Positions 9,552-19,689 of a stretch of DNA of 62,000 nucleotides are shown piece by piece. Origin of the DNA: Phoronis australis (Eukaryota; Phoronida; Phoronidae); contig NMRA01000194.1 of NCBI GenBank assembly GCA_002633005.1, positions 144,458 to 206,457 of the forward strand, read 5' to 3'. The position numbers and the translations under genes are program-made. Below the pieces are notes generated by a model. It was not told where the DNA came from. It saw nothing but the letters and a program-made list of their open reading frames with translations, and did no database searches. The first letter of the stretch is position 1, and each line of letters starts with the position of its first letter.

Positions 9552-10568
9552 TTTCGATGTACCGATGTGAGATTAAAGACCAATCCGGACTTACCTTGCA
9601 TTACGGACGTCCCAAGTGAGCGGGAGGACTCTACGCAGCCACCGCCTCAACCAAGGGAGGAAGACCAATCCCCGGTGCAAGAGGTGTCCGCTATAGCAGC
9701 AAATACGGGGGAATCAGACATCGACGAGTCCGTCTTAGACGACGACCCGATCGTAATGGTCTCACCCCCACGGCCTATTGGTGTAAATGTGCCCCTGTCA
9801 ACCCCCGCAGATTTTCTGACCAGTCCCTCGTCCCTTATGATGGTAGATTCTGCGGTAGTGTCAACAGGTTCCGCAACTACGCCGCTGGCTTCGCTTGGAG
9901 AGTGTATTTGGGCCCTTCTCGAATACTCCCACGGAGTGCAGATGGTAGAAGCCTTATTACAACCCACTGATCAGTATCAGTGTCCCCTGTGTCCCATTAC
10001 CGTTCCTCTCGGTGAAGATGAACTGTTGTGTAAACATATTTTCACGTGTCATCTGCCACCCTTGTTTTCAACTAACCAGGCTGATATGGTTGCCAGCCCT
10101 CAGCTTCATCGAGAGCGATACGATTCTTTGGCCTATCTTTTTTCGTTGTTGGAGGGACGTAGCATGAAAGACTCTCTAGATCTTGTGGACAGGTGTAACC
10201 TGGTATGCCGGGGCTTGAGCCAGTTGCCACGGGTACTCCCCCTTGATCAGATGGCGATGTCGGTCATGTCTACCACATTTGGCTGGGACAGAGTTCCGAG
10301 TTTCACTTTAACACCTAGACTCAACTCGCCAGCCGCCTGCTTCCACTGGTATGTGATCACTCTTCTGCTCCAAAAATTACCAGAGAGTGACCGTGCCCGA
10401 TGGTTTGTGAGTGCACATAATGTGAGGCTCCCTCAGTCTTTCTTGGACTCCTCGTCCGGAGAGGTCGGGCCATCGTCCTTTATAACCCCCAGGCCTCAGA
10501 CCTCTACTTTAGCCCCTTCACCCCCCCAAAAGACCTCGGACTTATGCCCAGGTTGCCTCCTGCCCTGA
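9549..10568 (+). CDS. Extra ORF of the Ty3/gypsy element with an acidic tail and C2H2-like finger
   Basis: The start is ATG 9549, directly after the acceptor-like AG; the frame also has an ATG at 9480, but that one overlaps pol. The product is about 339 residues. Residues ~1-110 are Pro/Ser/Asp/Glu-rich and probably disordered. Around residue 140-165 lies CPLCPITVPLGEDELLCKHI followed by FTCH, giving CX2C...HX4H, a C2H2-like finger. The remainder (ERYDSLAYLFSLLEG, ACFHWYVITLLLQKL) looks globular and helical. It has no signal peptide or membrane segment, so it is not env-like. The frame stops at 10568, but the next frame is open from 10513 and leads into the TatD domain; a 7-C run at 10521-10527 is a likely slip point, so the two may once have been one protein. 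Confidence 0.6.
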   Translation: MFRCTDVRLKTNPDLPCITDVPSEREDSTQPPPQPREEDQSPVQEVSAIAANTGESDIDESVLDDDPIVMVSPPRPIGVNVPLSTPADFLTSPSSLMMVDSAVVSTGSATTPLASLGECIWALLEYSHGVQMVEALLQPTDQYQCPLCPITVPLGEDELLCKHIFTCHLPPLFSTNQADMVASPQLHRERYDSLAYLFSLLEGRSMKDSLDLVDRCNLVCRGLSQLPRVLPLDQMAMSVMSTTFGWDRVPSFTLTPRLNSPAACFHWYVITLLLQKLPESDRARWFVSAHNVRLPQSFLDSSSGEVGPSSFITPRPQTSTLAPSPPQKTSDLCPGCLLP

Positions 10569-11600
10569 GGCTCAATCTGTACCGCTCCCTCCTGTACCAT
10601 CCAAGTCCCCAGTGGAGCGTAAACAGGATCGTTCAAAGCGGTCGGCGCCGGCAACCACCTCCTCGGTGAAACGATCTGCTAAACTGTCATCTTTGTACGG
10701 TCCACAGTCGACCGCCAACCTGCAGCCTGCTGCATCAGCCCCAAAGCCAGAGGCAGTCGATTCGCATTTCCACCTAGATCGGCTGACCTTTGCTTGCCAA
10801 CGGTTTTCCCCCGAATTGGCCGGCCGGCTGCTTACCATTCCTGAGATCACTAATATGACGGCCATGCTCCCTTGCCCCTCAAAAAATCCAGTCCATTTAA
10901 CAGGGGGCATAGCGGTATTTTGTGATCCGATTCACTATAAGTTTGTGGAGAAATCCACTGAGGCGTTCCCTTCAGGCTGGAAGGCTGCAATGGGCATCCA
11001 TCCGAAAAACGCCAAGTCGTACAATCCGGTCATGGAGAAGAAGATTTTCAGGCTCCTTCGGTTGCCCAACGTTGTTGCGCTAGGTGAGTTGGGATTGGAA
11101 GAAGGCCACGGTAGCGCTGAAGTACAGCAGCGAGTGGTCGTGTCGCTGGTGCGCCGTCTTGCACGCTTCCAGACGGTTCACGGCACTCGTGTGCTTGTAT
11201 TGCACCTTCGCGCCCGGGAGTCTACTTCACCCTTTCACTCTGGTACATGAGACGGTTGCTGAGTGACGTTCTGCCCAGAGCCCAACCAATACACCTCCAT
11301 TGTTTTTCCAGTAATCCCCAGGAGGTGCGATCATGGATGAAGGCTTTCCCAAATGCCTATTTTGGCTTTGCTGCCACTGCTCGCCACTTTTCCTCCCCCC
11401 GATCTAAAGCTTTGGCAGCCGTGCCCCTTAATCGGCTTCTTTTGGAGACCGACTCCCCCCATTTAGCGACGTCCTCTCTACCTATGGCCCCATATTTCAT
11501 TGGGGAAGTGGCCTGGAAAATAGCACGCCTGCGTCACTGTAATGCTGACTATTTGTTGGAGCACTCGGCCAAGAACGCACGTGTTTTATACCGATTGTAA
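10513..11600 (+). pseudogene. TatD-type metal-dependent nuclease ORF of the Ty3/gypsy element, one frameshift
   Basis: Frame 1 is open from 10513 to 11250, and frame 0 continues to a TAA at 11598-11600; the switch lies about 11200-11250. Motifs of the TatD/TATDN hydrolase family appear in order: DSHFHLDRL with the HxH pair (10765, 10771), GIHPKNA, VALGELGLE with the metal-binding Glu, VLVLHLRAR (His), PIHLHCFSS (His at 11298) and LLLETDSPHL with the final Asp. All expected metal ligands are therefore present. The length and HLDR/LHLR wording recall animal TATDN2-like proteins. TatD enzymes are DNases/exonucleases, so a role in processing element nucleic acids is possible but inferred. No start codon is obvious; it may be fused to the ORF before it. 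Confidence 0.82.
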
Positions 11601-11924
11601 GTCCGGAGACGGTCTCTAGTGAGTATTTTTACCACTAGGTGTCTGCTCTCCCGTCCGGGGGGGTGGGTGCTTCCCCGTAAGGGTTACTATTTATTATTTA
11701 TTTCATGTGTTCAAGGGTGCTGGCTCTTTGAACTTCTGTATTATTTAATGGTACTTCTGTTCTTAACCCATGTGTATTATGCTCTCATTCTAGGGGAACT
11801 GTCCTTGTGCTACTAACATACTGAAGTTTCTTCTTTTTGGAGGGGGGAGAAGGTTCAAAATTTTTCGGGCATTTTTGGATAAATTGGCAATGATGTTGTT
11901 TCCCGGGTGGGTCCCACGCTTTTT
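11601..11924 (+). other. 3' untranslated part of the Ty3/gypsy element
   Basis: A T-rich stretch between the nuclease stop and the purine tract. No domain is visible in any frame. Confidence 0.5.
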
Positions 11925-11938
11925 AGGGAGGAGGGGAA
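11925..11938 (+). other. Polypurine tract
   Basis: AGGGAGGAGGGGAA abuts the TG of the 3' LTR. This is the plus-strand primer position for reverse transcription. Confidence 0.85.
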
Positions 11939-12182
11939 TGTTGTAATCGGCAACATCATTGGCCCTTTGTTTTTCCTGTGGCGTTTTGTGATTGGTCTGT
12001 TTTTGTGCGTTCCCCGTATGTCCCCTATATAAGTCGTTGGCGCCACTGTCGGATGGGTTTTTTTCAAGAACCGGCAAGACGAGTCAGCTGTGGTTGCTCC
12101 GCTTGGCGTCAACTGACTGACTTATATCTTCATAAAAATAAGTCCTCTTGTGCCTAACTAGTGAACCTGTAGGAATACAACA
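11939..12182 (+). repeat. 3' LTR
   Basis: 244 bp, TGTTGTAATCGG to ATACAACA. It carries an intact TATATAAG box at 12026-12033, about 155 bp before its end. The splice-donor-like site of the 5' LTR reads AAAATAAGT here. Confidence 0.95.
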
Positions 12183-12186
12183 TGGC
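12183..12186 (+). other. Target-site duplication TGGC, right copy
   Basis: Matches 2925-2928 and closes the Ty3/gypsy insertion. Confidence 0.75.
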
Positions 12187-12689
12187 CAAACGATTTTAGA
12201 ACGCTCTCTGGCACTAACCTGACTTCCAAAACTTCTGAAATGTCTTCTTGCTGGCTCTGCTCGTAGTAATAACAACTTCATTGTCGCGGGCTAGCCAACA
12301 CACGACTTTTTCTTCGAAGTTGATTGTCGGTTATAAAATTCAAACAGTTGACTTCCGGTGGAAACTGCCTTACGAATACAACTCAACACAAAGGAAACTT
12401 GCACAATAACTACGTTTTTTAAAGAATTGCATGAGTTCTATCAATTACATTGTACTGACCAGGTCAGTGTCTCAGGGGATTAACATTGGGTGCATTCTTA
12501 CTGCTGTTGGTCACCGGATGTTCGTCTACATTTAAATTCACAAAGATGTGCGATAGTGATTTCGTAATTGCACTAAATCAGTACTTACCAGGTTAAACGT
12601 TCGTCGTTTTATTCTTTGTATCTAATAAATGTTAAGGAAACATTCGGGCAACATTTTTATGAGATGATGGGTTTTGCATGAGCAAACAA
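12187..12689. other. Intergenic stretch without recognised features
   Basis: AT-rich sequence, no conserved domain, no repeat shared with other parts of the window that I can see. Confidence 0.4.
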
Positions 12690-13300
12690 TAATTTTTGTT
12701 GGAAAATAATGGAAAAATTTCGAACCAAAAGTTAAATATCTCGCAATATTCAAATTTTAAAAAACTTGAAAACGTAAATTTTCATCACCTAGAAGCCTTA
12801 GATTCAAGTTTTCCACACATGAAAAAAATCCAGTTTTCTGAAAAACTTAAGAAGTCAGGAAAACTTAAGTTTCTGTAATTGGAAAAACTAAAGTTTGCGA
12901 AAAACTTAAGAAGTCAGGAAAACTTAAGTTTTCAAAATTACAAAAACTTAAGTTTTATAATAAACTTAAGTTATCAGAAAAACTTAAGTCTTGTTAGTAC
13001 AAAAAACTTAAGTTTTCATGAAAACTTAAATTATTACTTGAAACTTAAGTTTATTTGTGAAAACTTAAGTTTTACATCTGAAAAAACTTAAGTTTTCTGA
13101 AAAAACTTAAGTTCTCTGAAAACTTAACATTGTGCTGAAAAACTTAAGTTTTTGGCGAAAAACTTAGCTTTTAAAAACTTAAGTTTCTTTTAAAAACTTA
13201 AGTTTTTCGGAAGAACTTAAGTTTTTCCTCTAAAACTTAAGTTATTTTCCAAAATCTTCAGTTTTTTCGCCAAAACGTTTTCAGCTAAAAACTTAAGCTC
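12690..13300. repeat. Array of AAACTTAAGTTT palindromes
   Basis: About 18-20 copies of a palindromic core ACTTAAGT, usually extended to AAAACTTAAGTTTT, occur every 15-25 bp, separated by variable short spacers. Each unit can form a small hairpin, and the run as a whole can form cruciforms. The unit, not the spacer, is conserved, which differs from an ordinary satellite. Open frames across it merely repeat KNLSF-like words and are not genes. Confidence 0.85.
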
Positions 13301-15364
13301 ATTTTTGTAAGGGTTCTCGGATTGTTTGAATGAAATTGTATCAAATGTGCCAGCTCGGATTTATAGATGTGTCCCTCAGTGCTTTCCATTGTGTTTGAAC
13401 AAGAATAGTTTATTGGTATAGTCAAAAATGTAACCCGTACAGTTTCAACTCCAGTCCAAAGAGCTTTCAGGATCAGGTTACAAGTTTTGTTATTGTTAAA
13501 GTGTTCTCTCAATCTTTTGTTGGCGCTCACAGGTCATAAACCCATTACAGTAAACACACAACAAAAACAATGGCATCGTATTTAGCTAATATTTATCATA
13601 TTTCCTCGGGAACAAACGGCAAAAAATTTCACGGAAAATTCAATTTCGAAAGCCAATTTGACAGAAAAAATACCCGTTTTAGTACACGATGTTTTGGTTT
13701 ATTTCAGTCAGTGTTTTATTGCCTTGGAGTCATCGCTAAATGGTCCTGCTCCATACAAAAGAAACAAGGCCACAGTTTCTGATGTCGACGGGTTCTGTCG
13801 ACCACCTTAGTTAAAGACATCGTTGTGGAAAGTTATAAAAGCACGCATTTGTTTGCGGCAGGTTGGCAGATTTTGGAAGTGCAACAGCAAATATCGCATT
13901 TGAGAATAAGTTTTAAAAAGTGGCAGCATAGTAACGTGTTTTACACAACATAAACCTGAGTGCAATATCATTGTTCCTATGATGTCAAACCTATCTGAAA
14001 CAGTGGTGATAACTTAGATCAAACCGTGACGCATATACCTAAAAATGGGAGGCCTAACTGGGAAAATAGAAATATTTTGGTACTCTGAAAGGGCATGATC
14101 AAACCGGGTCTAGGTGGATAGTCCAAAAAGCTGTCTGTCGGCCTTTCGGACTACACAAATATGCACTTTCTATTTCTATTATCTTTTGAGCTAAAATTTC
14201 AATTAAAATTGTTATTTGGTCAATGTTCATTAGTTCGAGGCACATATAAATAAGGACAAATATTGGACATTCCACTCTTAATGGACGTGAGTCACGTCTC
14301 TCATGAAGCGCCATTTTTGTGTTGCAGCTCGCTATCAACAACACGCGTCGTTGTAGGCAGATAATGGAATTTGGTATACTAATCCTTTTGATACATTGCG
14401 TAAAAAGCGGATATTAAACATCGCTGACTTCGACGTTGGCCGCTTGTGTTACATAAAATCCACTTTCAAGGAAACCTAGTTCAAATCATTCAGTTGAATC
14501 ACAGTGTTTTTTTAATTTTATTGGGGTCCGTTCCACACAAAATTGCGTGTTTTGTATGTCCGTTACCAACTATTCTAATGACCCGGTGACCGCAGCCATA
14601 GCCGACAAGGTAGAGACAAAAATGATTACACGGTGGGTCTCTTCACGTGTAGATGTAAGTCAAAAGTAAAAAAAAATAGTTCTTTGCGGCAAACTACAGA
14701 AGGATATAGTTATATTTACAAACAATACCGTAGTTGCCGACAGTTCAGAAATATTCCACATTTGAAGTTGGGACACCTCTAAACAAGATTTTAAATTCAA
14801 CCTCCTCGCTTCCTGAAAATAGGCCTACTCTGCATTCACAGCTATCAAAACGTTTCTCACGATACCGTTAAGGCTGAACAGCACTCGCTGTCATCTATGG
14901 GAAGCCCGGTGAAAACATTGAACCATTAATGAGATGATTTTAAAATCGTTGAGGACCATCGATGACGTATTAGCACTTTGCTAAACATGTATTGTGTATA
15001 TTGCATTAAATTCAAAAATGTCAATAAAAATAATAATAATAATAATAGTGATAACGTTAGGGGTAATAGTAGTAATAGCAGTAATGGTAGTAATACTAAT
15101 AAAAATGATATTGGTTAGCCAAATTCATGCCGTGTCAGCCCGGAGAGAATTCCTGTAGAAGGGGTATACAAATAGTGCCACCCAAAAAGGTGTTTTTTTT
15201 CACAGCAAAAAATCTCCAAAATGGTGCCATTTTCGACAAAATACTACTAAAGGCGCCTTTTCTGTTTTTCTGAAACAGAACTGCGTGAAAATTAGAATTT
15301 TTACAAAAAATTAGTCTCTGAATGTGTCACTTTTTGTCCGAGCACGCTCCTTAAGCGGGTAAGT
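13301..15364. other. Intergenic AT-rich stretch
   Basis: No gene or clear element seen. A short (ATA)n microsatellite sits at 15025-15047, followed by degenerate AGT/AAT repeats to about 15110. Confidence 0.4.
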
Positions 15365-16182
15365 NNNNNNNNNNNNNNNNNNNNNNNNNNNNNNNNNNNN
15401 NNNNNNNNNNNNNNNNNNNNNNNNNNNNNNNNNNNNNNNNNNNNNNNNNNNNNNNNNNNNNNNNNNNNNNNNNNNNNNNNNNNNNNNNNNNNNNNNNNNN
15501 NNNNNNNNNNNNNNNNNNNNNNNNNNNNNNNNNNNNNNNNNNNNNNNNNNNNNNNNNNNNNNNNNNNNNNNNNNNNNNNNNNNNNNNNNNNNNNNNNNNN
15601 NNNNNNNNNNNNNNNNNNNNNNNNNNNNNNNNNNNNNNNNNNNNNNNNNNNNNNNNNNNNNNNNNNNNNNNNNNNNNNNNNNNNNNNNNNNNNNNNNNNN
15701 NNNNNNNNNNNNNNNNNNNNNNNNNNNNNNNNNNNNNNNNNNNNNNNNNNNNNNNNNNNNNNNNNNNNNNNNNNNNNNNNNNNNNNNNNNNNNNNNNNNN
15801 NNNNNNNNNNNNNNNNNNNNNNNNNNNNNNNNNNNNNNNNNNNNNNNNNNNNNNNNNNNNNNNNNNNNNNNNNNNNNNNNNNNNNNNNNNNNNNNNNNNN
15901 NNNNNNNNNNNNNNNNNNNNNNNNNNNNNNNNNNNNNNNNNNNNNNNNNNNNNNNNNNNNNNNNNNNNNNNNNNNNNNNNNNNNNNNNNNNNNNNNNNNN
16001 NNNNNNNNNNNNNNNNNNNNNNNNNNNNNNNNNNNNNNNNNNNNNNNNNNNNNNNNNNNNNNNNNNNNNNNNNNNNNNNNNNNNNNNNNNNNNNNNNNNN
16101 NNNNNNNNNNNNNNNNNNNNNNNNNNNNNNNNNNNNNNNNNNNNNNNNNNNNNNNNNNNNNNNNNNNNNNNNNNNNNNNNNN
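15365..16182. other. Assembly gap (818 N)
   Basis: Unknown bases; the gap abuts a tandem repeat, which may explain why it was not assembled. Confidence 0.99.
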
Positions 16183-17080
16183 ATATGATCATATGTTGAC
16201 AACAGAGGACAACTTTCGGACGGATATGACTACTGGTGTGCCACCTAGTGGCAATTTTTTTGTATTACGTTTACCTCTGTATGTTGAAAGGTCCTCAACG
16301 TATTTTCATAAAATTTGGCATACAGGCATCTTTTAATGAGGTGATGCTATCTCTCCGTTTTCAGATGGATATTGGCCTAGTTTGCGCCACCTAGTGGCCA
16401 TTTTTACTGTTTTTGAGTCTGTTTTTGGCGTCCACTCGTCTATCAACCAAACCCATTTCAGGATAATTGTGAAAATTTGCATGTAAGGTTTTACTATGAA
16501 GTGGACGGCTGACAACGATTTTCCAATGAATTCAACTACTGTGGCGCCTCCTGATGGCAGTTTTTTTTTTGCAATCATGCCTGTATCTATTAAACTGTTT
16601 GCAGGATTTTCACTTAATTCAGCAAGTGTATTTATATGATGTTGACATATAGATGACGGCGACTTTCGGACGGATCTGACTACTGGTGTGTCCCCAAGTG
16701 GCAGTTTTAGTTTTTTACGTTTACCAGTCTGTATCTTCAAAAGTCCTGAACAGATTTTCATAAAATTTGGTATATAGGCACATATTAGTGAGGTGACCCT
16801 GTCCTCTCGTTTTCGGATGGTTTCAGCATAGTTTGGGCCACCTAGTGGCCATTTTTACTGTTTTTGAGTCTGTTTTTTGCGTGCACCCCTCTATCACGCA
16901 AACCGCTTAAAGGATGATTGTGAAAATTACTGTGAAGTGGAATGCTGACGATGATTTTCTGACGATTTCAACTACTGTGGCGCCTCCTAGTGACAGTTTT
17001 TTCTTTTTTTGCACCTAAGGCTGTATCTCCTAGACTGTTCAAAGGAACTTTACAAAATTTAGCAGGTGTATTTAGCAAAA
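16183..17080. repeat. Tandem repeat, unit about 450 bp, with GCCACCTAGTGGC motifs
   Basis: Two units are visible (starting about 16183 and 16634). Landmarks such as CTTTCGGACGGAT (16213 and 16663) and TTTTTACTGTTTTTGAGTCTG (about 16400 and 16851) repeat at 450-451 bp. Each unit also has an internal near-repeat built around a GCC(A/T)CCTAGTGGC block followed by a T run. The array begins inside the preceding gap, so its true length is unknown. Confidence 0.85.
16240..16252 (-). promoter_or_regulatory. CTCF-like motif in the tandem repeat (also 16386-16398, 16837-16849)
   Basis: GCCACCTAGTGGC is palindromic at its arms. On the minus strand it gives CCACTAGGTGGC, which fits the CTCF core CCASYAGRKGGC; the copy at 16386 extends the match to GGCGC. 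Weaker relatives occur near 16541, 16690 and 16977. Binding is inferred only. Confidence 0.35.
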
Positions 17081-17376
17081 AAGTATGCACATGAGTAGGA
17101 ATTGGGAAATCTGGAGGGAGTGCTTATACCACTCACTCAAAAATTCCCAAGACTATGTTCAAATTCTGTGCAAGTGATTATTCTGTGTACAATTTAGATG
17201 AGATTGTCGCACGAAAAGACTGACTACCCAAACAAGTACCTTTTCACCCCCACTTAAGAAAGTCTTCCTTTAGCGACCCATTGTATGGGACAGTTTAGTG
17301 CAAATCAAATATACTTAAAAAAAAGCTATGCCGCAATATTTATAGTCATTGTATTGAAGAACCATTGAGATGTTTC

Positions 17377-17523
17377 CAGGTGCAGATCCAGGATTTTGAG
17401 TTAGGGGGGCCAGGGCACGGTATTAGCCAGGATTTTGCCCGTCAGACATTCGCACCCCCAAACAGTCAAATGGAATCTGGGAGAATTTTAGGGGGGCATG
17501 GCCCCCCTCTAAATCTGCCACTG
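17377..17523. mobile_element. 147-bp MITE-like element
   Basis: Ends CAGGTGCAGATCCAGG and CTAAATCTGCCACTG are inverted and imperfect, each followed inward by a G/C-run (GGGGGGCC). GTTTC flanks both sides (17372-17376 and 17524-17528), a likely target duplication. The ends resemble those of the larger elements at 30917 and 56581. Confidence 0.6.
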
Positions 17524-17560
17524 GTTTCAATATAAGAACATAGTATGTCACTGGGCTTAT

Positions 17561-17890
17561 CTATACAAATGGGACAGCCAAATACCACACACAAAAGCTT
17601 TTCACAATTTCCACTACTGGTACTATAAACACTCTGGCATTGCTATCTGTACCACTATCAAAAATTTGATTTAAAGCATTGGTTGTGACTGTTAAATATG
17701 TCACTGAAAGAAATTCCAGTGCTGTCCATTGACAAAGCACCAAGTCTGAATTTATCTGTGCCACGGCATCCTCCTTGGACACATCTGGAGCACCAGCAGT
17801 CGGCATTGGAGGGGCATCAATTTCTAAGCGAATTTCAAGATCTCCAGCTTCTATTTTGTTCCGCACTAAGTGGAAGTTGTTCTCCTTTCA
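17561..17890 (-). CDS. Possible exon or gene fragment of unknown type
   Basis: Reading leftward, an open frame starts after a TGA near 17880 and gives EAGDLEIRLEIDAPPMPTAG, then DVSKEDAVAQINSDLVL, a composition more like real protein than AT-rich noise. A pyrimidine-rich AG lies just upstream on the minus strand near 17903. I do not recognise the family. It may be a relic of an exon or of a mobile-element ORF. Confidence 0.25.
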
Positions 17891-17899
17891 TTTACATAC

Positions 17900-18860
17900 T
17901 CTGAAAAGCACAACAGCGGCAATTCAAAAGTAAAAAAAAAAACATTTTGAATCCAGAGTTGTCCATGATTAAAGTAAAACACAATGATATCTAATTGCAA
18001 GTTTTCGCCTTCTTTTATAACCTTCAAGCAAATGCCAAAACTAGATTTTAATCCTGTTTTTTGAAACAGACTACTTTAATAATCAAAACCTTGGAATTGA
18101 GTTACCATCCTGTTTTACTTTATTCATAGTCTGCATTCTTTTCAAAATACATGCATCTTTTGAGATCAGCTTTATTTGTTGTGGGTTTTAGTTTTACTGA
18201 TCCATTTATAACTAAATCTTTCACGGAAAAACAACAGATTTTAAACACTTGAGAACTACGGTGATTGTGAAAAAAGAATTTTATTGTTCAGGCCCTGCGA
18301 AAGCGTCATGAATTGTTAGACATCAAAATTCTCAAGATAACTTACCTTTTTATAAGACCAGCTTCAACCTTCATGATGTGTTTGTCATCAAAGCAGCCGT
18401 CCTCAAAATGGTAGGAGCATATTTCGGCTCCGACAGTTGGCTAACTCGACAGTCATTTTTAAAAGACGAGCAGAGCACACGAAAACCTGCCATTACGCAG
18501 CCAGATGCTTGTCTTTTTAGAATTTAAATAGGCTCATGCCTTCCACATGGGTGGTGTTAAAATAGTTAGCACACACACACCGACGCACCATGGCTAAAAC
18601 ACGCCAAGGTGGAACGGTCTTTGTTCTTCGTGTACTGTGATATATTAGCAGTGAACTGCATTGTGGGATATGATCTGGTTTGTGTTCCCCAACACCATGT
18701 CACGGTGTCAAAGGTCAACTTTTCGCGCATTTTCTTATTTTCGCTTTTTTTAAACAACTAAAGATACAATAATACGATGATTTGAATAAAATACATCCAA
18801 ATAGCAATACCTTGAAGATATTATTGCAATATAACATACTTGGACCTTGCAAATTACACT
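17900..18860. other. Intergenic stretch
   Basis: AT-rich, with no domain or strong repeat noticed. A short CA-rich run lies near 18571-18580. Confidence 0.35.
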
Positions 18861-19686
18861 TTAAATGTGTGCAGTTTTAGTGTTGGGGCGGGGTTGGGGG
18901 GGGCTCAAATCCAATTTCAAGTGTCAAATTCGGAACAGGGCGCATTCGTAACGGAACTATGGCTAAGTATAGGCTCTCCCGCGATATTTCAGGCGACTGG
19001 CAGTGGAGCTGCGCACTGCGACTCCGTTTCCGTCGTCTGCTCCACTGTGCAATGAAGAAAATTTACTTCATTTTTTAAAGAAAATGGAACCTGAGTGACG
19101 ATGAAAAACAGAAGCTGCTGGTAAGATGTGTTTAATCGAAGCCTTAGTGAATCACTCAGAAACTCGCAATACCCTCTTTGTCAAACCTTACCTTAAGACG
19201 ATTTCCAAAGCAATCCCGTCATTATTGCAAACACGAAAAACGGATTTGGTCTTTTGGGCATTTGAAGACTATTTTAAATACGACAAATTTGTTAAGAATT
19301 GATGGCACAAAAAACATTACAAAAAGAAGTAGGTTTCGCGCGCAAACGCTGTGGACCATAAATAAGTAGGTCTCTTAGTTAAATCGTGGTGGTGTAGTGG
19401 TAACGCACGCGCTCTCTATCCGCCAGGTCGGGAGTTCGAGTCTCAGGTTCTTACGGTTTTTTGTTCGACACGTTCTCCGTTTTTTTTGCCTTTTTTGTCT
19501 TGGATAATACTTCAGGAATCAAGGAAAATGCTTAATTTTTAGAGGTAAAAACAAGGGGTTTGCCCCCTCCCGACCTCCCCCCACTTCGGTGTTATGCGCC
19601 TCTACAATCGTGGTTCAGTTTGTGCAAATGCTTACAGCCGGACACAATGTTGGGCCCCCCTTGTGATATCCTAGATCCGCCACTGC
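18861..19686 (+). repeat. Composite repeat, copy 1 (contains a tRNA-like unit)
   Basis: This stretch matches 31006-31858 closely throughout, from TTAAATGTGTGCAG to the end CTAGATCCGCCACTG. It includes a tRNA-like segment and a small conserved block with open frame MCLIEALVNHSETRN-like (disrupted here). The right end resembles the inverted terminus of the CAGTGGCGGATCTAG-ended elements. No left terminus is recognisable, so the copy may be truncated. Confidence 0.8.
19384..19455 (+). repeat. tRNA-like (SINE-type) unit inside composite repeat copy 1
   Basis: Box A-like TGGTGTAGTGGTAACGC (19389-19405) and box B-like GGAGTTCGAGTCTC (19431-19444) have tRNA spacing and recall tRNA-Glu/Asp-type promoters. 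No closing acceptor stem is evident, so it is treated as SINE-like, not as a functional tRNA gene. Confidence 0.6.
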
Positions 19687-19689
19687 ATT

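Larger units (their letters stand above)
2929..12182 (+). mobile_element. Ty3/gypsy LTR retrotransposon with PHD-finger integrase and an extra TatD-nuclease ORF
   Basis: A 9.25-kb element bounded by 244-bp direct LTRs and a 4-bp duplication. Order: 5' LTR, primer site, gag, protease, RT, RNase H, integrase (Ty3/gypsy order), PHD finger, extra ORF in the env position, TatD nuclease, purine tract, 3' LTR. The LTRs differ at roughly nine positions by eye, so the insertion is not very recent. Frameshifts or stops break gag, pol and the nuclease ORF, so this copy is probably not autonomous. The modules are nevertheless readable and most catalytic motifs remain. Confidence 0.92.

Noticed and set aside
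9647-9967. Minus-strand frame of 106 codons
   Set aside because: Antisense shadow of the element's extra ORF.
9549-10568. Envelope protein
   Set aside because: The position fits env, but there is no signal peptide, transmembrane segment or furin-type site; the content is finger-like and acidic.
12696-13091. Two open frames that repeat KNLSF-like words
   Set aside because: They are translations of the ACTTAAGT palindrome array, not genes.
12690-13300. CRISPR-like array
   Set aside because: The repeat is a short palindrome with AT-rich variable spacers of 5-15 bases in a eukaryotic genome, and no cas genes are present.
15311-16202. Long minus-strand frames
   Set aside because: They consist almost only of N bases from the assembly gap.
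19384-19455. Functional tRNA gene
   Set aside because: Only promoter-like A and B boxes are clear and the unit lies in a repeat; no acceptor stem was found.
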